Shown here in pieces: positions 16,983 through 26,068 of a DNA stretch of 64,000 nucleotides (position 1 is its first letter; each line of letters begins with the position of its first letter). The position numbers and the translations under genes were made by a program. The notes under the pieces are model-generated. The model worked only from the letters and a program-made list of their open reading frames with translations. It ran no database searches and had not been told where the DNA came from. The stretch lies in contig JAFUJS010000004.1 of assembly GCA_017468115.1 (NCBI GenBank), positions 28,605 to 92,604 on the forward strand. Direction: 5' to 3'. Origin of the DNA: Clostridia bacterium. Lineage in GTDB: Bacteria > Bacillota_A > Clostridia > Oscillospirales > CAG-272.

Positions 16983-18359
16983 ATGGATAAAATGTGGGCA
17001 GGAAGGTTTGAAAAGGCGCTTGATAAGCAGGCTGACGACTTCAATTCCTCAATTCACTTCGACAAAAAAATGTACAAGCAGGACATTTGCGGCTCCCTAG
17101 AGCACGCGCTTATGCTTTGCTCCTGCGGAATTATTAAGGAAAGCGAATATGAAGAGATAAGAAAGGGTCTTATCTCCATTCTTGACGACCTAAACAGCGG
17201 TAAGCTCTCCTTTGATGAGGACGCAGAGGATATCCATATGTTCGTCGAGGCAGAGCTTACAAAAAGAATAGGTGATGCCGGCAAAAGGCTTCACACCGCA
17301 AGGAGCAGAAATGACCAGGTTGCACTTGACCTAAGGCTTTATATGCGTGATGAGGCAAACAAAATTATAGAGCTGCTTAAGGAGCTTGTGGGAGCAATCA
17401 AGGACAAGGCTGAGGAAAGTCAGGACGCAATTATGCCCGGCTACACACACCTTCAAAGGGCACAGCCCATTACCTTTGCCCACCATCTTCTTGCGTACTG
17501 TATGATGCTCCTTCGTGATATAACAAGGCTTAAGGATGCAATCGCCCGTATGAATTACAGCCCACTTGGCTCCTGCGCCCTTGCAGGCACAACCTACCCA
17601 ACAGACAGAGAAATGGTTGCCAAGGCACTTGATTTTGACGGTGTTTGTATGAACTCCATTGACGGTGTTTCCGACAGAGATTATTGTGTGGAGCTTGAGG
17701 GCGCATTTTCAATCATTATGATGCACCTTTCCCGTCTTAGCGAGGAAATCATTTTGTGGTCAAGCTGGGAGTTTAAGTTTGTTGAGCTTGATGATGCCTA
17801 TACAACAGGCTCCTCGATTATGCCGCAGAAGAAAAACCCTGATATGGCAGAGCTTGTGCGTGGTAAAACAGGCAGAGTATATGGCGACCTTATGGCAACC
17901 CTTACAATGCTAAAGGGCATTCCGCTTGCATACAACAAGGATATGCAGGAGGACAAGGAGGCTATCTTTGATGCCACCGAAACAGTTATAAAATGCCTTG
18001 GGGTCTTTATTCCTATGATTAAGACAATGAAGCCCCTTAAGGAAAATATGTACAATGCCGCAAAGCGTGGCTTTATTAACGCAACCGATCTAGCAGACTA
18101 CTTAACCAAGAAGGGCTTGCCCTTCAGAAGCGCCTACAAAATCGTCGGCACAATTGTTGGACAGTGTGTAAAGAGCGGCAAAACCCTTGACGAGCTTTCG
18201 CTTGAAGAATACAAGGCACATTCAGAGGCTTTTGAAAAGGACCTTTACGAGGAAATCTCCCTTGAAACCTGCGTTAAAAAGCGTATTTCCAAGGGTGGCA
18301 CAGGCTATGAATCGGTAAAAGAACAAATCACCTACGTTACGGAGCAGCTAAAGAAATGA
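16983..18359 (+). CDS. argH: Argininosuccinate lyase
   Basis: Splits argininosuccinate into arginine and fumarate. The 458-residue protein starts MDKMWAGRFEK and has the fumarase/aspartase superfamily signature GSSIMPQKKNP and the HTARSRNDQ motif. The ATG at 16983 follows AAAGGCG; an upstream GTG would add eight residues with no support. Its TGA overlaps the argC ATG by four bases. Confidence 0.97.
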   Translation: MDKMWAGRFEKALDKQADDFNSSIHFDKKMYKQDICGSLEHALMLCSCGIIKESEYEEIRKGLISILDDLNSGKLSFDEDAEDIHMFVEAELTKRIGDAGKRLHTARSRNDQVALDLRLYMRDEANKIIELLKELVGAIKDKAEESQDAIMPGYTHLQRAQPITFAHHLLAYCMMLLRDITRLKDAIARMNYSPLGSCALAGTTYPTDREMVAKALDFDGVCMNSIDGVSDRDYCVELEGAFSIIMMHLSRLSEEIILWSSWEFKFVELDDAYTTGSSIMPQKKNPDMAELVRGKTGRVYGDLMATLTMLKGIPLAYNKDMQEDKEAIFDATETVIKCLGVFIPMIKTMKPLKENMYNAAKRGFINATDLADYLTKKGLPFRSAYKIVGTIVGQCVKSGKTLDELSLEEYKAHSEAFEKDLYEEISLETCVKKRISKGGTGYESVKEQITYVTEQLKK

Positions 18360-19282
18360 AAAAGGTATTTATAGACGGCAAGGCTGGTACAACAGGTCTT
18401 AGGATAGAGGAGCGCCTTAGCGGAAGAGACGATATCGAAATCGTGCTTATTCCCGAGGAGCTAAGAAAAGACCCCGAAACCAAGAAAAAAATACTCAACT
18501 CTGTTGATATTGCCTTCCTTTGCTTGCCCGATGCGGCATCAATGGAGTCCGTTTCAATGATAGAAAACCCCGATGTGGTGGTTATTGACACCTCAACAGC
18601 CCACCGCACAAATCCCGATTGGGCATATGGCTTTGCAGAGCTTGACCCCACCTTCGAGGAGAAAATCAAAAACAGTAAGAGAATAGCAGTTCCCGGCTGT
18701 CACGCAAGCGGCTTTATCGCCCTTGTTTATCCTCTGATCAAGGCAGGCATCTTGCCAAAGGATGCACTTCTTTCTGTCCACTCTATAACAGGCTATAGCG
18801 GCGGCGGCAAGAAAATGATTGGCGAGTATGAGGAAAATAAGCCGGAGCTGTACGAATATCCAAGACAGTATGGTCTTATGCAGGTACATAAGCACCTGCC
18901 CGAAATGTCCAAAATTACAGGACTTGAAAATAAGCCTGTTTTCTGTCCAATCGTGTCAGATTTTTATTCGGGCATGGAGGTTACAATTCCACTATTTAAG
19001 TCCCAGCTTAATTATGGTGGCATTGAGGAAATTAAGGAAATTTACAAAAAAACATACACAGGTCCAATCGTTTCCTATGCTGAAGCAGGGGACGAGGGTG
19101 GCTTCCTTTCCGCAGGAAGGCTAAGCGGCAAGGACTCAATGCAGATTGAGGCTTATGGTAACGAGGACAGAATTATCCTTGTTTCAAGATACGACAATCT
19201 GGGCAAGGGCGCATCCGGCGCCGCAGTTGAATGCCTTAACATCGTTTTAGGCACAGACAAGACAAAAACACTAGAAATCTAA
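18356..19282 (+). CDS. argC: N-acetyl-gamma-glutamyl-phosphate reductase, short (type 2) form
   Basis: NADPH-dependent reduction of N-acetylglutamyl phosphate to the semialdehyde. The length of 308 residues and lack of the longer N-terminal GASGYTG-style loop place it in the short class (AGPR type 2); here the loop reads IDGKAGTTGLRIEERL. The catalytic cysteine is in VPGCHASGF (C115). Coupled to argH by ATGA, 10 bp before argJ. Confidence 0.93.
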   Translation: MKKVFIDGKAGTTGLRIEERLSGRDDIEIVLIPEELRKDPETKKKILNSVDIAFLCLPDAASMESVSMIENPDVVVIDTSTAHRTNPDWAYGFAELDPTFEEKIKNSKRIAVPGCHASGFIALVYPLIKAGILPKDALLSVHSITGYSGGGKKMIGEYEENKPELYEYPRQYGLMQVHKHLPEMSKITGLENKPVFCPIVSDFYSGMEVTIPLFKSQLNYGGIEEIKEIYKKTYTGPIVSYAEAGDEGGFLSAGRLSGKDSMQIEAYGNEDRIILVSRYDNLGKGASGAAVECLNIVLGTDKTKTLEI

Positions 19283-19292
19283 AGAGGTACGC

Positions 19293-20507
19293 ATGAATAT
19301 TATAAATGGCGGTGTTTGTGCCGCACAGGGCTTTTTAGCCAATGGCATACATTGTGGTATTCGCAAAAATAAGTCTAAAAGGGACTTAGCCCTTATATAT
19401 TCACAAAAGAGGGCAGCAGCTGCATCTGTTTACACCACAAACAAGGTTAAGGGTGCGCCCCTGACCGTTACAAAAAACAATATTGAGGACGGCTATGCAC
19501 AGGCAGTTATCTGCAATAGCGGAAACGCAAACACCTGTAATGCCAACGGCATTGAAATTGCAGAAGCAATGTGTCAGCTCCTTGCAGGTGAGCTTGATAT
19601 TTGCCAAAAGGACGTTGTTGTTGCTTCAACAGGCGTTATCGGTCAGCCTCTTGATATCACACCAATAAAAAATGGTATTCCCACCCTTGTAAAGGGACTT
19701 TCCGACGCAGGTAGCCAGGCTGCTGCCGAGGGCATTATGACCACAGACACACGTCTTAAGGAAATTGCCGTTAGCTTTAATGCAGGTGGCAAGGAGTGCA
19801 AAATCGGCGGTATTGCCAAGGGCTCGGGTATGATTCACCCTAATATGGCAACTATGCTTGTATTTATCACAACCGACTGCAATATTTCCTCAAGCATGCT
19901 ACAAAAGGCGCTTTCCTCTGACATTCAAAAGACCTTCAATATGGTTAGCGTTGACGGAGATACCTCAACAAACGATATGGTAACAATCCTTGCAAACGGT
20001 ATGGCAGGAAATGAGGAAATTACCTGTGAGGGCGAGGACTTCAAGACGTTTATGGAGGCTCTTAACACAGTTACAGTTTACCTCTGCCGTAAAATCGCAG
20101 GCGATGGCGAGGGCGCAACTAAGCTCCTTGAATGTGAGGTTAGCGGCGCTTGCGACGAGAAAAACGCAAAGATTATTGCAAAGAGCATAATTTGCTCATC
20201 CCTTGTAAAGGCTGCAATGTTCGGCTCTGATGCAAACTGGGGACGTGTTCTTTGTGCAATCGGTTATAGTGGTGCTGATGTAGACGTTAACAAGGTTGAT
20301 GTTTACTTCAAGTCAAATAAGGGCGAAATTATCGTTTGCCAAAACGGCGCAGGCGTTGATTTCTCCGAGGAAAAGGCAAAGGAAATCCTTTTAGAGGACG
20401 AGATTACAATAGTAGTAAAGCTGGGGGACGGAAACGGACAAGCAACCGCTTGGGGCTGCGACCTTACCTATGATTATGTAAAAATAAACGGAGATTACAG
20501 AACATAA
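19293..20507 (+). CDS. argJ: Glutamate N-acetyltransferase/ornithine acetyltransferase ArgJ
   Basis: Transfers acetyl from N-acetylornithine to glutamate, closing the cyclic arginine pathway. The 404-residue precursor self-cleaves before the threonine in KGSGMIHPNMATM, which is intact, giving alpha and beta chains. It may also use acetyl-CoA (bifunctional form), which would explain the lack of argA here, but specificity cannot be read from sequence. Its stop overlaps the argB ATG by one base. Confidence 0.96.
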   Translation: MNIINGGVCAAQGFLANGIHCGIRKNKSKRDLALIYSQKRAAAASVYTTNKVKGAPLTVTKNNIEDGYAQAVICNSGNANTCNANGIEIAEAMCQLLAGELDICQKDVVVASTGVIGQPLDITPIKNGIPTLVKGLSDAGSQAAAEGIMTTDTRLKEIAVSFNAGGKECKIGGIAKGSGMIHPNMATMLVFITTDCNISSSMLQKALSSDIQKTFNMVSVDGDTSTNDMVTILANGMAGNEEITCEGEDFKTFMEALNTVTVYLCRKIAGDGEGATKLLECEVSGACDEKNAKIIAKSIICSSLVKAAMFGSDANWGRVLCAIGYSGADVDVNKVDVYFKSNKGEIIVCQNGAGVDFSEEKAKEILLEDEITIVVKLGDGNGQATAWGCDLTYDYVKINGDYRT

Positions 20508-21397
20508 TGGAAAATCTACCAATTAAAATAACAAACGCCCAAAGGGCACAGGTGCTTACCCAAGCCCTTCCATATATTAAGAAATACTACAACAAGCTTG
20601 TAGTAATTAAGTATGGTGGAAACGCAATGATAAACGAACAGCTTAAGGAGCAGGTAATGGAGGACATCGTTCTTCTTTCCCTGATTGGCGTTAAGGTTGT
20701 TCTTGTTCACGGTGGCGGACCTGAAATTACAGATACACTAAAGAAAATCGGCAAGGAAAGCCAATTTGTAAACGGACTTCGTGTTACCGACAAGGAAACT
20801 GCTGATGTTGTTCAAATGGTTCTTGCAGGTAAAATCAACAAAACTCTTGTAAATATGCTTGGTCTGAAGGGTGGAAAGGCTGTTGGCATTTCCGGTCTTG
20901 ATGGACAAATGATTAAGGCAGAGGTAAAGGACCCACGCCTTGGCTTTGTGGGCAAGATTACAGAGGTTGATGTTACCCCGATTATGGACCTTTTGGAAAA
21001 GGGCTATATTCCTGTTGTATCAACAGTTGCCTGCGACGATGAGGGTAATGTTTACAACATTAATGCCGATACAGCAGCCGCATATATTGCAGGCGGCTTG
21101 CAGGCTGAAAGACTCTTTACTATGACCGATATTGAGGGCATTTTAAGAGATAAAAACGACCCTAACTCATTAATCCCCTGCATCGACATTAAGGGTGCTG
21201 AGGAGCTATTTAATACAGGCGTTATCAGCGGCGGTATGATTCCGAAGGTAGAGTGCTGTATTGAGGCAATCCACAAGGGCGTTAAAAAGGTAGTTATTCT
21301 TGATGGCAGAGTTCCTCACGAGCTTCTTATTGAAATGCTCACAAATGAGGGCGCCGGCACAATGGTAGTTAAGGATATGTCAGACGATGAGCATTAA
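20507..21397 (+). CDS. argB: Acetylglutamate kinase
   Basis: Phosphorylates N-acetylglutamate; in cyclic pathways it is usually the arginine-feedback step. The 296-residue amino-acid-kinase-fold protein shows VIKYGGNAM, VLVHGGGPEI and NINADTAAAYIA. The extra N-terminal helix (residues 1-25) seen in arginine-sensitive enzymes is present, so feedback inhibition is plausible. It overlaps argJ by one base and argD by 11. Confidence 0.97.
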   Translation: MENLPIKITNAQRAQVLTQALPYIKKYYNKLVVIKYGGNAMINEQLKEQVMEDIVLLSLIGVKVVLVHGGGPEITDTLKKIGKESQFVNGLRVTDKETADVVQMVLAGKINKTLVNMLGLKGGKAVGISGLDGQMIKAEVKDPRLGFVGKITEVDVTPIMDLLEKGYIPVVSTVACDDEGNVYNINADTAAAYIAGGLQAERLFTMTDIEGILRDKNDPNSLIPCIDIKGAEELFNTGVISGGMIPKVECCIEAIHKGVKKVVILDGRVPHELLIEMLTNEGAGTMVVKDMSDDEH

Positions 21398-22556
21398 AAA
21401 TATTGATAAGGAATATGTAGCAGGCACCTACGGTCGCTTTGACTTGCAAATTGACCACGGAAACGGCTCATATGTTTACGATAGCGACGGCAAGGAGTAT
21501 ATAGATTTGTCCAGCGGAATTGCAGTAAATACCTTCGGTATGTGCGACCCTGTGTGGATAAAAGCGGTTGAAGCTCAGCTTCGCAAGTGCCAACACACCT
21601 CAAATCTTTATTATTCCGAGCCTTGTGCAAGGCTTGCAAAAATCCTTTGCGAAAGAACAGGGGCGAAAAAGGTTTTCTTTGGAAACTCCGGTGCTGAAGC
21701 AAATGAGTGCGCTATAAAGGTTGCACGTCTTTGGGCAAGCGAAAATAAGGGGGAGGACTACTATCACATAGTTACCCTTAAAAACAGCTTCCACGGAAGG
21801 ACAATTACAGCTCTTGCCGCAACAGGACAGGATGTGTTCCACAAATACTTTAATCCTCTTACCGAGGGCTTTGTATATGCAGAGGCAAATAATCTTGAAA
21901 GCGTTGAAAAGGCATTCCAAGAAAACAAGTGCTGTGCAATTATTATGGAGCTTGTTCAGGGTGAGGGCGGAGTTGTGGCTCTTGACCGTGATTTTGTTGA
22001 GGGAGTGTCGCTCCTTTGCCAAAAATACAACAATCTTTTGGTAATTGACGAGGTACAAACAGGCAACGGCAGATGCGGTACACTTTACGCATATCAAAGC
22101 TATGGAATTAACCCTGATGTTATTTCCACAGCCAAGGGTCTTGCAGGCGGACTTCCTATCGGCGCATGCCTTATGTTTGAAAAGACAGAAAACACACTAA
22201 AGCCAACACTTCACGGCTCCACCTTTGGTGGCAACCCCATAGCCTGTGCAGGTGCAATTTCTGTTATTGAAAGAATAGATAACAGGCTCCTTTGTGAGGT
22301 TAAGGAAAAATCCAAGTACGTTTTTGACACCTTAAGCGGTGCCGAGGGCATTGTGTCCGTTAGCGGACTTGGACTTATGATTGGTATTGAAACAGAGGGG
22401 GACGTGTCCGTTATTCTTTCCAAATGTATGGAAAGGGGCATCCTTCCAATCAAGGCAAAAAGCAAGCTAAGGCTTCTGCCACCTCTTAATATTCCTTTTG
22501 ACCTGCTTAAAAAAGCAGTTGATATTATCAAAGAGGTAGCAAAGGAAAATAAATAA
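21387..22556 (+). CDS. argD: Acetylornithine aminotransferase
   Basis: PLP enzyme converting N-acetylglutamate semialdehyde to N-acetylornithine. The 389-residue class III aminotransferase has FGNSGAEANECAIK (phosphate-binding), HGRTITALAATGQ, DEVQTGNGRCG and the PLP lysine in STAKGLAGGLPIGA. It overlaps argB by 11 bp. Confidence 0.95.
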   Translation: MSIKNIDKEYVAGTYGRFDLQIDHGNGSYVYDSDGKEYIDLSSGIAVNTFGMCDPVWIKAVEAQLRKCQHTSNLYYSEPCARLAKILCERTGAKKVFFGNSGAEANECAIKVARLWASENKGEDYYHIVTLKNSFHGRTITALAATGQDVFHKYFNPLTEGFVYAEANNLESVEKAFQENKCCAIIMELVQGEGGVVALDRDFVEGVSLLCQKYNNLLVIDEVQTGNGRCGTLYAYQSYGINPDVISTAKGLAGGLPIGACLMFEKTENTLKPTLHGSTFGGNPIACAGAISVIERIDNRLLCEVKEKSKYVFDTLSGAEGIVSVSGLGLMIGIETEGDVSVILSKCMERGILPIKAKSKLRLLPPLNIPFDLLKKAVDIIKEVAKENK

Positions 22557-22574
22557 ACTTTATCGGAGTAGAAT

Positions 22575-23558
22575 ATGAACTTAAAGGGAAAAGATTTTCT
22601 AAAGCTTCTTGACTTCACTCCTGAGGAAATCGGTGGTCTTATCGACCTTGCCGCTGACCTTAAGGCGAAGAAGAAAAGTGGCATTATAGAAAAAACTCAT
22701 ACAGGCAAAAATATTGCTCTTATATTTGAAAAAACCAGTACAAGAACCCGTTGCAGCTTTGAGGTTGCCGCATACGACCTGGGCATGGGCGTTACTTACC
22801 TTGACCCAACAGGCTCACAAATCGGCAAAAAGGAAAGCATTGCTGACACAGCAAGAGTTCTTTCCTCAATCTATGATGGTATCGAGTATCGTGGCTACGG
22901 ACAAGAAATTGTTGAGGAGCTTGCAAAGTATTCCAGCGTTCCTGTTTGGAACGGTCTTACAAACGAGTTCCACCCAACACAGATTCTTGCAGACTTCCTA
23001 ACTATTAAGGAACAATTTGGAAAACTCAAGGGCATTAAGCTTGTTTATATGGGCGATGCAAGATATAATATGGGCAACTCTCTAATGGTTGGCGCTGCAA
23101 AAATGGGTCTACATTTTGTTGCCTGCGCTCCTAAAAAATATTTTCCGGATCAAAAGCTAATTGACGAGTGCGAAAAAATCGCAAAGGAAACAGGTGCAAC
23201 CTTAACCTTTGAGGAAAATCCGGAAATAGCTGTTAAAGATGCAAATGTAATCTATACTGATGTTTGGGTTTCCATGGGAGAGCCAACAGAGGTTTGGCAG
23301 GAAAGAATTAACGACCTAGCCCCATATCAGGTAAACAAAGCTCTTATGGAAAAGGCAGACAAAAATGCAGTATTTATGCATTGCCTACCTGCATTCCATG
23401 ATATGAAGACAACAGTAGGTAAGGAAATGGGCGAAAAATTCGGTAGAACCGAAATGGAGGTTACCGACGAGGTGTTCGAGTCCGCCCAGTCTATCGTCTT
23501 CAAAGAGGCTGAGAATAGGATGCATACTATCAAAGCCGTAATGTTTGCAACTCTATAA
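22575..23558 (+). CDS. argF: Ornithine carbamoyltransferase
   Basis: Makes citrulline from ornithine and carbamoyl phosphate. The 327-residue protein has the carbamoyl-phosphate motif STRTR (in [13 protein letters not shown]), FHPTQ and the ornithine loop HCLPAFHD. It completes the arginine operon; carAB is not nearby. The last three codons and stop fall within the first copy of the downstream structured repeat, whose first bases are shared with the coding end. No separate T-run terminator is seen. Confidence 0.97.
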   Translation: MNLKGKDFLKLLDFTPEEIGGLIDLAADLKAKKKSGIIEKTHTGKNIALIFEKTSTRTRCSFEVAAYDLGMGVTYLDPTGSQIGKKESIADTARVLSSIYDGIEYRGYGQEIVEELAKYSSVPVWNGLTNEFHPTQILADFLTIKEQFGKLKGIKLVYMGDARYNMGNSLMVGAAKMGLHFVACAPKKYFPDQKLIDECEKIAKETGATLTFEENPEIAVKDANVIYTDVWVSMGEPTEVWQERINDLAPYQVNKALMEKADKNAVFMHCLPAFHDMKTTVGKEMGEKFGRTEMEVTDEVFESAQSIVFKEAENRMHTIKAVMFATL

Positions 23559-23830
23559 GCGTCGAAATACTGCGTTGCTCCGCACAGACGATCTTGACGT
23601 ACACAAAGTACGACGTCGTCCGTCTGTTTACGGTGCGCCTTGTCTTTCATAGCTTCTAGAGCTGCAAAAGTTTAACTTTATAGACATCATAATGCTGCGT
23701 TGTTCCTCGTATGCGACCTCGACTATCACAAGATAGCCTTCGTCCGCATATTGCGGTACGCCTTGCCTTATTTCCTCTATAAAGCTGAAACTCTATAAGC
23801 GTCGAAATACTGCGTTGTTTTTGTTTGACT
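23549..23830. repeat. Three-copy structured tandem repeat after argF
   Basis: Copies begin at 23549, 23674 and 23789 (spacing 125 and 115 bp). The first and third share a 28-base head; the third is cut off after it. Copies 1 and 2 each form a three-stem hairpin. In copy 1 the stems are CGCAC/GTGCG (23581, 23633), AGACG/CGTCT (23586, 23621) and CGTAC/GTACG (23598, 23608). In copy 2 the same places read CGTA/TACG (23708, 23757), TGCG/CGCA (23712, 23745) and CTATC/GATAG (23723, 23732). The pairing is kept although the bases differ. No coding potential is seen. Confidence 0.75.
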
Positions 23831-23838
23831 AAAAATTG

Positions 23839-23867
23839 TTGCAAAACCAATTGCTTTATGATAAAAT
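23839..23867 (+). promoter_or_regulatory. Promoter of the small membrane protein gene
   Basis: TTGCAA, 17-bp spacer, TAAAAT, just after the truncated third repeat copy. Confidence 0.7.
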
Positions 23868-23888
23868 AAAAAAGAAGAGGTGATTAAA

Positions 23889-24317
23889 ATGAAGAAGATT
23901 GCAATCAGAATAACTCCGTATGCCGTAATTGGTATTATTACAATTGCTTGTGCATTTGCTTTTAAGGACTCGTTGCAAATAAATTTGTCTTCGCTTGAAC
24001 CACTATTTGTTATAGCTGTGCTTGCTTTTCAAGCGGTGCTTCTTTGCTCAAAGTCTGCACAGAAAGCTGATAATTATTCAACTGTTGATTTTGATTTAAC
24101 CGGTAGCGAAAAGGGCTTATACTTAAAAACAATAGGTATCTCGACTGTTTACATAATTCCTTTAGTTATTCCGGCACTTATCTTTTTTGATATTTGGGCT
24201 AAAATTGCAATTTCTCTTTCTGCAGTGCTTCTTACATATATTGTAGGCTCTATAGTTTTCAGAATAAAGTATGGAAAGGCAATTAGACAAAGGATAGAAG
24301 AGGATTCCAAGGACTAA
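23889..24317 (+). CDS. Small membrane protein of unknown function
   Basis: I do not recognise this 142-residue protein. It has about four hydrophobic segments in two pairs: near residues 10-27, 37-54, 84-103 and 104-125, with a polar loop between the pairs and a charged C-terminal tail. The ATG at 23889 follows GAGGTG; a GTG three codons earlier overlaps that site. It has its own promoter and terminator, so it is a monocistronic unit. Confidence 0.7.
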   Translation: MKKIAIRITPYAVIGIITIACAFAFKDSLQINLSSLEPLFVIAVLAFQAVLLCSKSAQKADNYSTVDFDLTGSEKGLYLKTIGISTVYIIPLVIPALIFFDIWAKIAISLSAVLLTYIVGSIVFRIKYGKAIRQRIEEDSKD

Positions 24318-24322
24318 AACAC

Positions 24323-24352
24323 AAAACGCACCAAAATGGTGCGTTTTCTTTT
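24323..24352 (+). terminator. Terminator of the small membrane protein gene
   Basis: Perfect 10-bp stem AAAACGCACC/GGTGCGTTTT with a 5-nt loop, then CTTTT. Confidence 0.9.
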
Positions 24353-24414
24353 GTAAAATGGGAGTTTTAATGATTATAATATGCACATATGAACAAATAA
24401 TAATATAAAAATTC

Positions 24415-24456
24415 ACAAAAAAGGCGTAGATTTTGGGTATCTACGCCGATTTTTTA
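24415..24456. terminator. Terminator of rarA (works on either strand)
   Basis: GGCGTAGA pairs with TCTACGCC, with T runs on both sides. Confidence 0.85.
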
Positions 24457-25686
24457 TTTATTTCCCTTGATAAGGTCCCAATAAGCCTTTGCGGCTTGCT
24501 CGGTTTTGTTGTTGCCGTATTCATAATATTTTGCATTTTTGATGTCGTCAGGCAAATACTGCTGATTTACATAATGGTTTGGATATTCGTGTGGGTATTT
24601 ATAGCCCTTGAACAATGGGGCAACAAGATGCTTTGGAATAGTGTCGCCCTTGCCGGTCTTTATGTCCTCGCTGGCTTTAGCAATCGCCATGTATGCAGAA
24701 TTGGACTTTGGAGCAGTTGCCAGCATTATAGCACAGCTTGCAAGTGGAATCCTAGCCTCGGGAAGACCCAAGGACTTTGCGCTTTCACAAAGGGCATATG
24801 TAATTTGCGCAGCCTGTGGGTACGCAAGACCAATGTCCTCGCTTGCGATTACCTGAAGGCGTCTTATTGGAGAAAGTATATCTCCACCCTCAAGCAACTT
24901 TGCAAGATAAAACACAGCGGCATCAGGGTCAGAGCCACGGATTGATTTTTGCAGTCCTGAGAGCAAATTATGGTGTACATCACTGTCTCTGTCAAACATT
25001 CCCGCTGAAACAGAGGGGATAAACTCCTTTGCCACTTCAATTGTAATTTCGTCCTCACTTGCAAAATACGCACCCTCGAAAAGAGTGAGCGCATGCCTTA
25101 CATCTCCGTGTGCACAGGATGCAAGAAACAAAAGTGTCTCGTCGTCGGCACATTTTTTAAGACCTTCTTCCTCGTTAATAGCATCAAGCGCACGTCTTAA
25201 AACAGGAACAATGTCCTTGGCACTTACAGCCTTAAATTCAAAAACAGAGCATCTGGAAATTAAAGCATCATAAATATAGAAATATGGATTTTCAGTAGTA
25301 GAGGCAATCAGGGTAACACGACCATCCTCGATATATTCAAGAAGGGATTGCTGCTGCTTTTTGTTAAAATACTGAATCTCATCAAGATAAAGTAAAATTC
25401 CGTTAGTGGAAAAAACAGAGCCGGACTGTGAAATCACCTCTTTAACATCTGAAAGAGAAGCAGTAGTTGCATTAAGCTTATAAAGCTCCATACCGGAGTT
25501 TTTAGCAATAATATTAGCAACAGTAGTCTTTCCTGTTCCGGGAGGGCCGAAGAAAATCATATTTGAAATTCTGCCGGCGTTAAGCATTCTTGTTATAACA
25601 CCCTTGGGAGAAACAAGATGCTCCTGCCCGCACACCTCGCCAAAGCTGGAGGGGCGCAGTCTGTCTGCTATCGGTTTGTTTGTCAT
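24454..25686 (-). CDS. rarA: Replication-associated recombination protein A (MgsA/RarA AAA+ ATPase)
   Basis: AAA+ ATPase, related to clamp loaders and RuvB, that acts at stalled replication forks. The 410-residue protein begins IADRLRPSSFGEVCGQEHLV, has Walker A FGPPGTGKTT, Walker B LYLDEIQ, sensor 1 ASTTENPYF and the C-terminal tetramerisation region ending PNHYVNQQYLPDD. Length and order of parts are standard. Confidence 0.95.
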   Translation of the reverse strand: MTNKPIADRLRPSSFGEVCGQEHLVSPKGVITRMLNAGRISNMIFFGPPGTGKTTVANIIAKNSGMELYKLNATTASLSDVKEVISQSGSVFSTNGILLYLDEIQYFNKKQQQSLLEYIEDGRVTLIASTTENPYFYIYDALISRCSVFEFKAVSAKDIVPVLRRALDAINEEEGLKKCADDETLLFLASCAHGDVRHALTLFEGAYFASEDEITIEVAKEFIPSVSAGMFDRDSDVHHNLLSGLQKSIRGSDPDAAVFYLAKLLEGGDILSPIRRLQVIASEDIGLAYPQAAQITYALCESAKSLGLPEARIPLASCAIMLATAPKSNSAYMAIAKASEDIKTGKGDTIPKHLVAPLFKGYKYPHEYPNHYVNQQYLPDDIKNAKYYEYGNNKTEQAAKAYWDLIKGNK

Positions 25687-25719
25687 ATATATCCTCGAAA
25701 TTAAAAAACTTACAAGCCT

Positions 25720-25748
25720 ATTTTAACATATAAGCTAGGAAAAATCAA
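25720..25748 (-). promoter_or_regulatory. Promoter of rarA
   Basis: TTGATT (25743-25748), 17-bp spacer, TAAAAT (25720-25725) on the minus strand. A TATAAT at 25749-25754 on the plus strand may serve the divergent gene but lacks a clear -35. Confidence 0.65.
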
Positions 25749-25783
25749 TATAATATTAGAAACAAAGTAAGGAAGGTAGTATA

Positions 25784-26065
25784 GTGAAATACAGGCTTAT
25801 CAAGTCAAATAAAGAGGAAATAAAATCAAAGATAAAGAACACCCTGGAGGTTATGTCCTTAGTGTTTGTTTTAAGTGCCTTCACAATGCTGATGTATTTT
25901 GCCACAAAGGACACAAAAACCATAGAATATAATGAAAATAATTCCGTGGCAGAGGTGTTCAAGGAAACGGGGCTTTATGATGCACTTGATTTTGATGAAA
26001 TAGACAAAACAGGCGGGGACGTGGCTGAAATTTCACAAAATAATGAAGAACTAAAAGAGGGCTAA
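25784..26065 (+). CDS. Small single-pass membrane protein upstream of an M50 protease
   Basis: A 93-residue protein that I do not recognise. The N-terminal third is basic (residues 1-22), followed by one membrane segment (about 24-41) and an acidic outside or forespore-facing tail. It starts with GTG after AAGGAAGG. Three bases separate it from the M50 gene, so the two are coupled. It could be a regulator of the protease, by analogy with SpoIVFA, but no sequence similarity was seen. Confidence 0.65.
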   Translation: MKYRLIKSNKEEIKSKIKNTLEVMSLVFVLSAFTMLMYFATKDTKTIEYNENNSVAEVFKETGLYDALDFDEIDKTGGDVAEISQNNEELKEG

Positions 26066-26068
26066 GCC

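Noticed and set aside
23656..23850. Minus-strand open frame over the structured tandem repeat
   Set aside because: The frame is not kept between repeat copies, spacing 125 and 115 bp is not in step, and the stems covary as structure rather than as codons.
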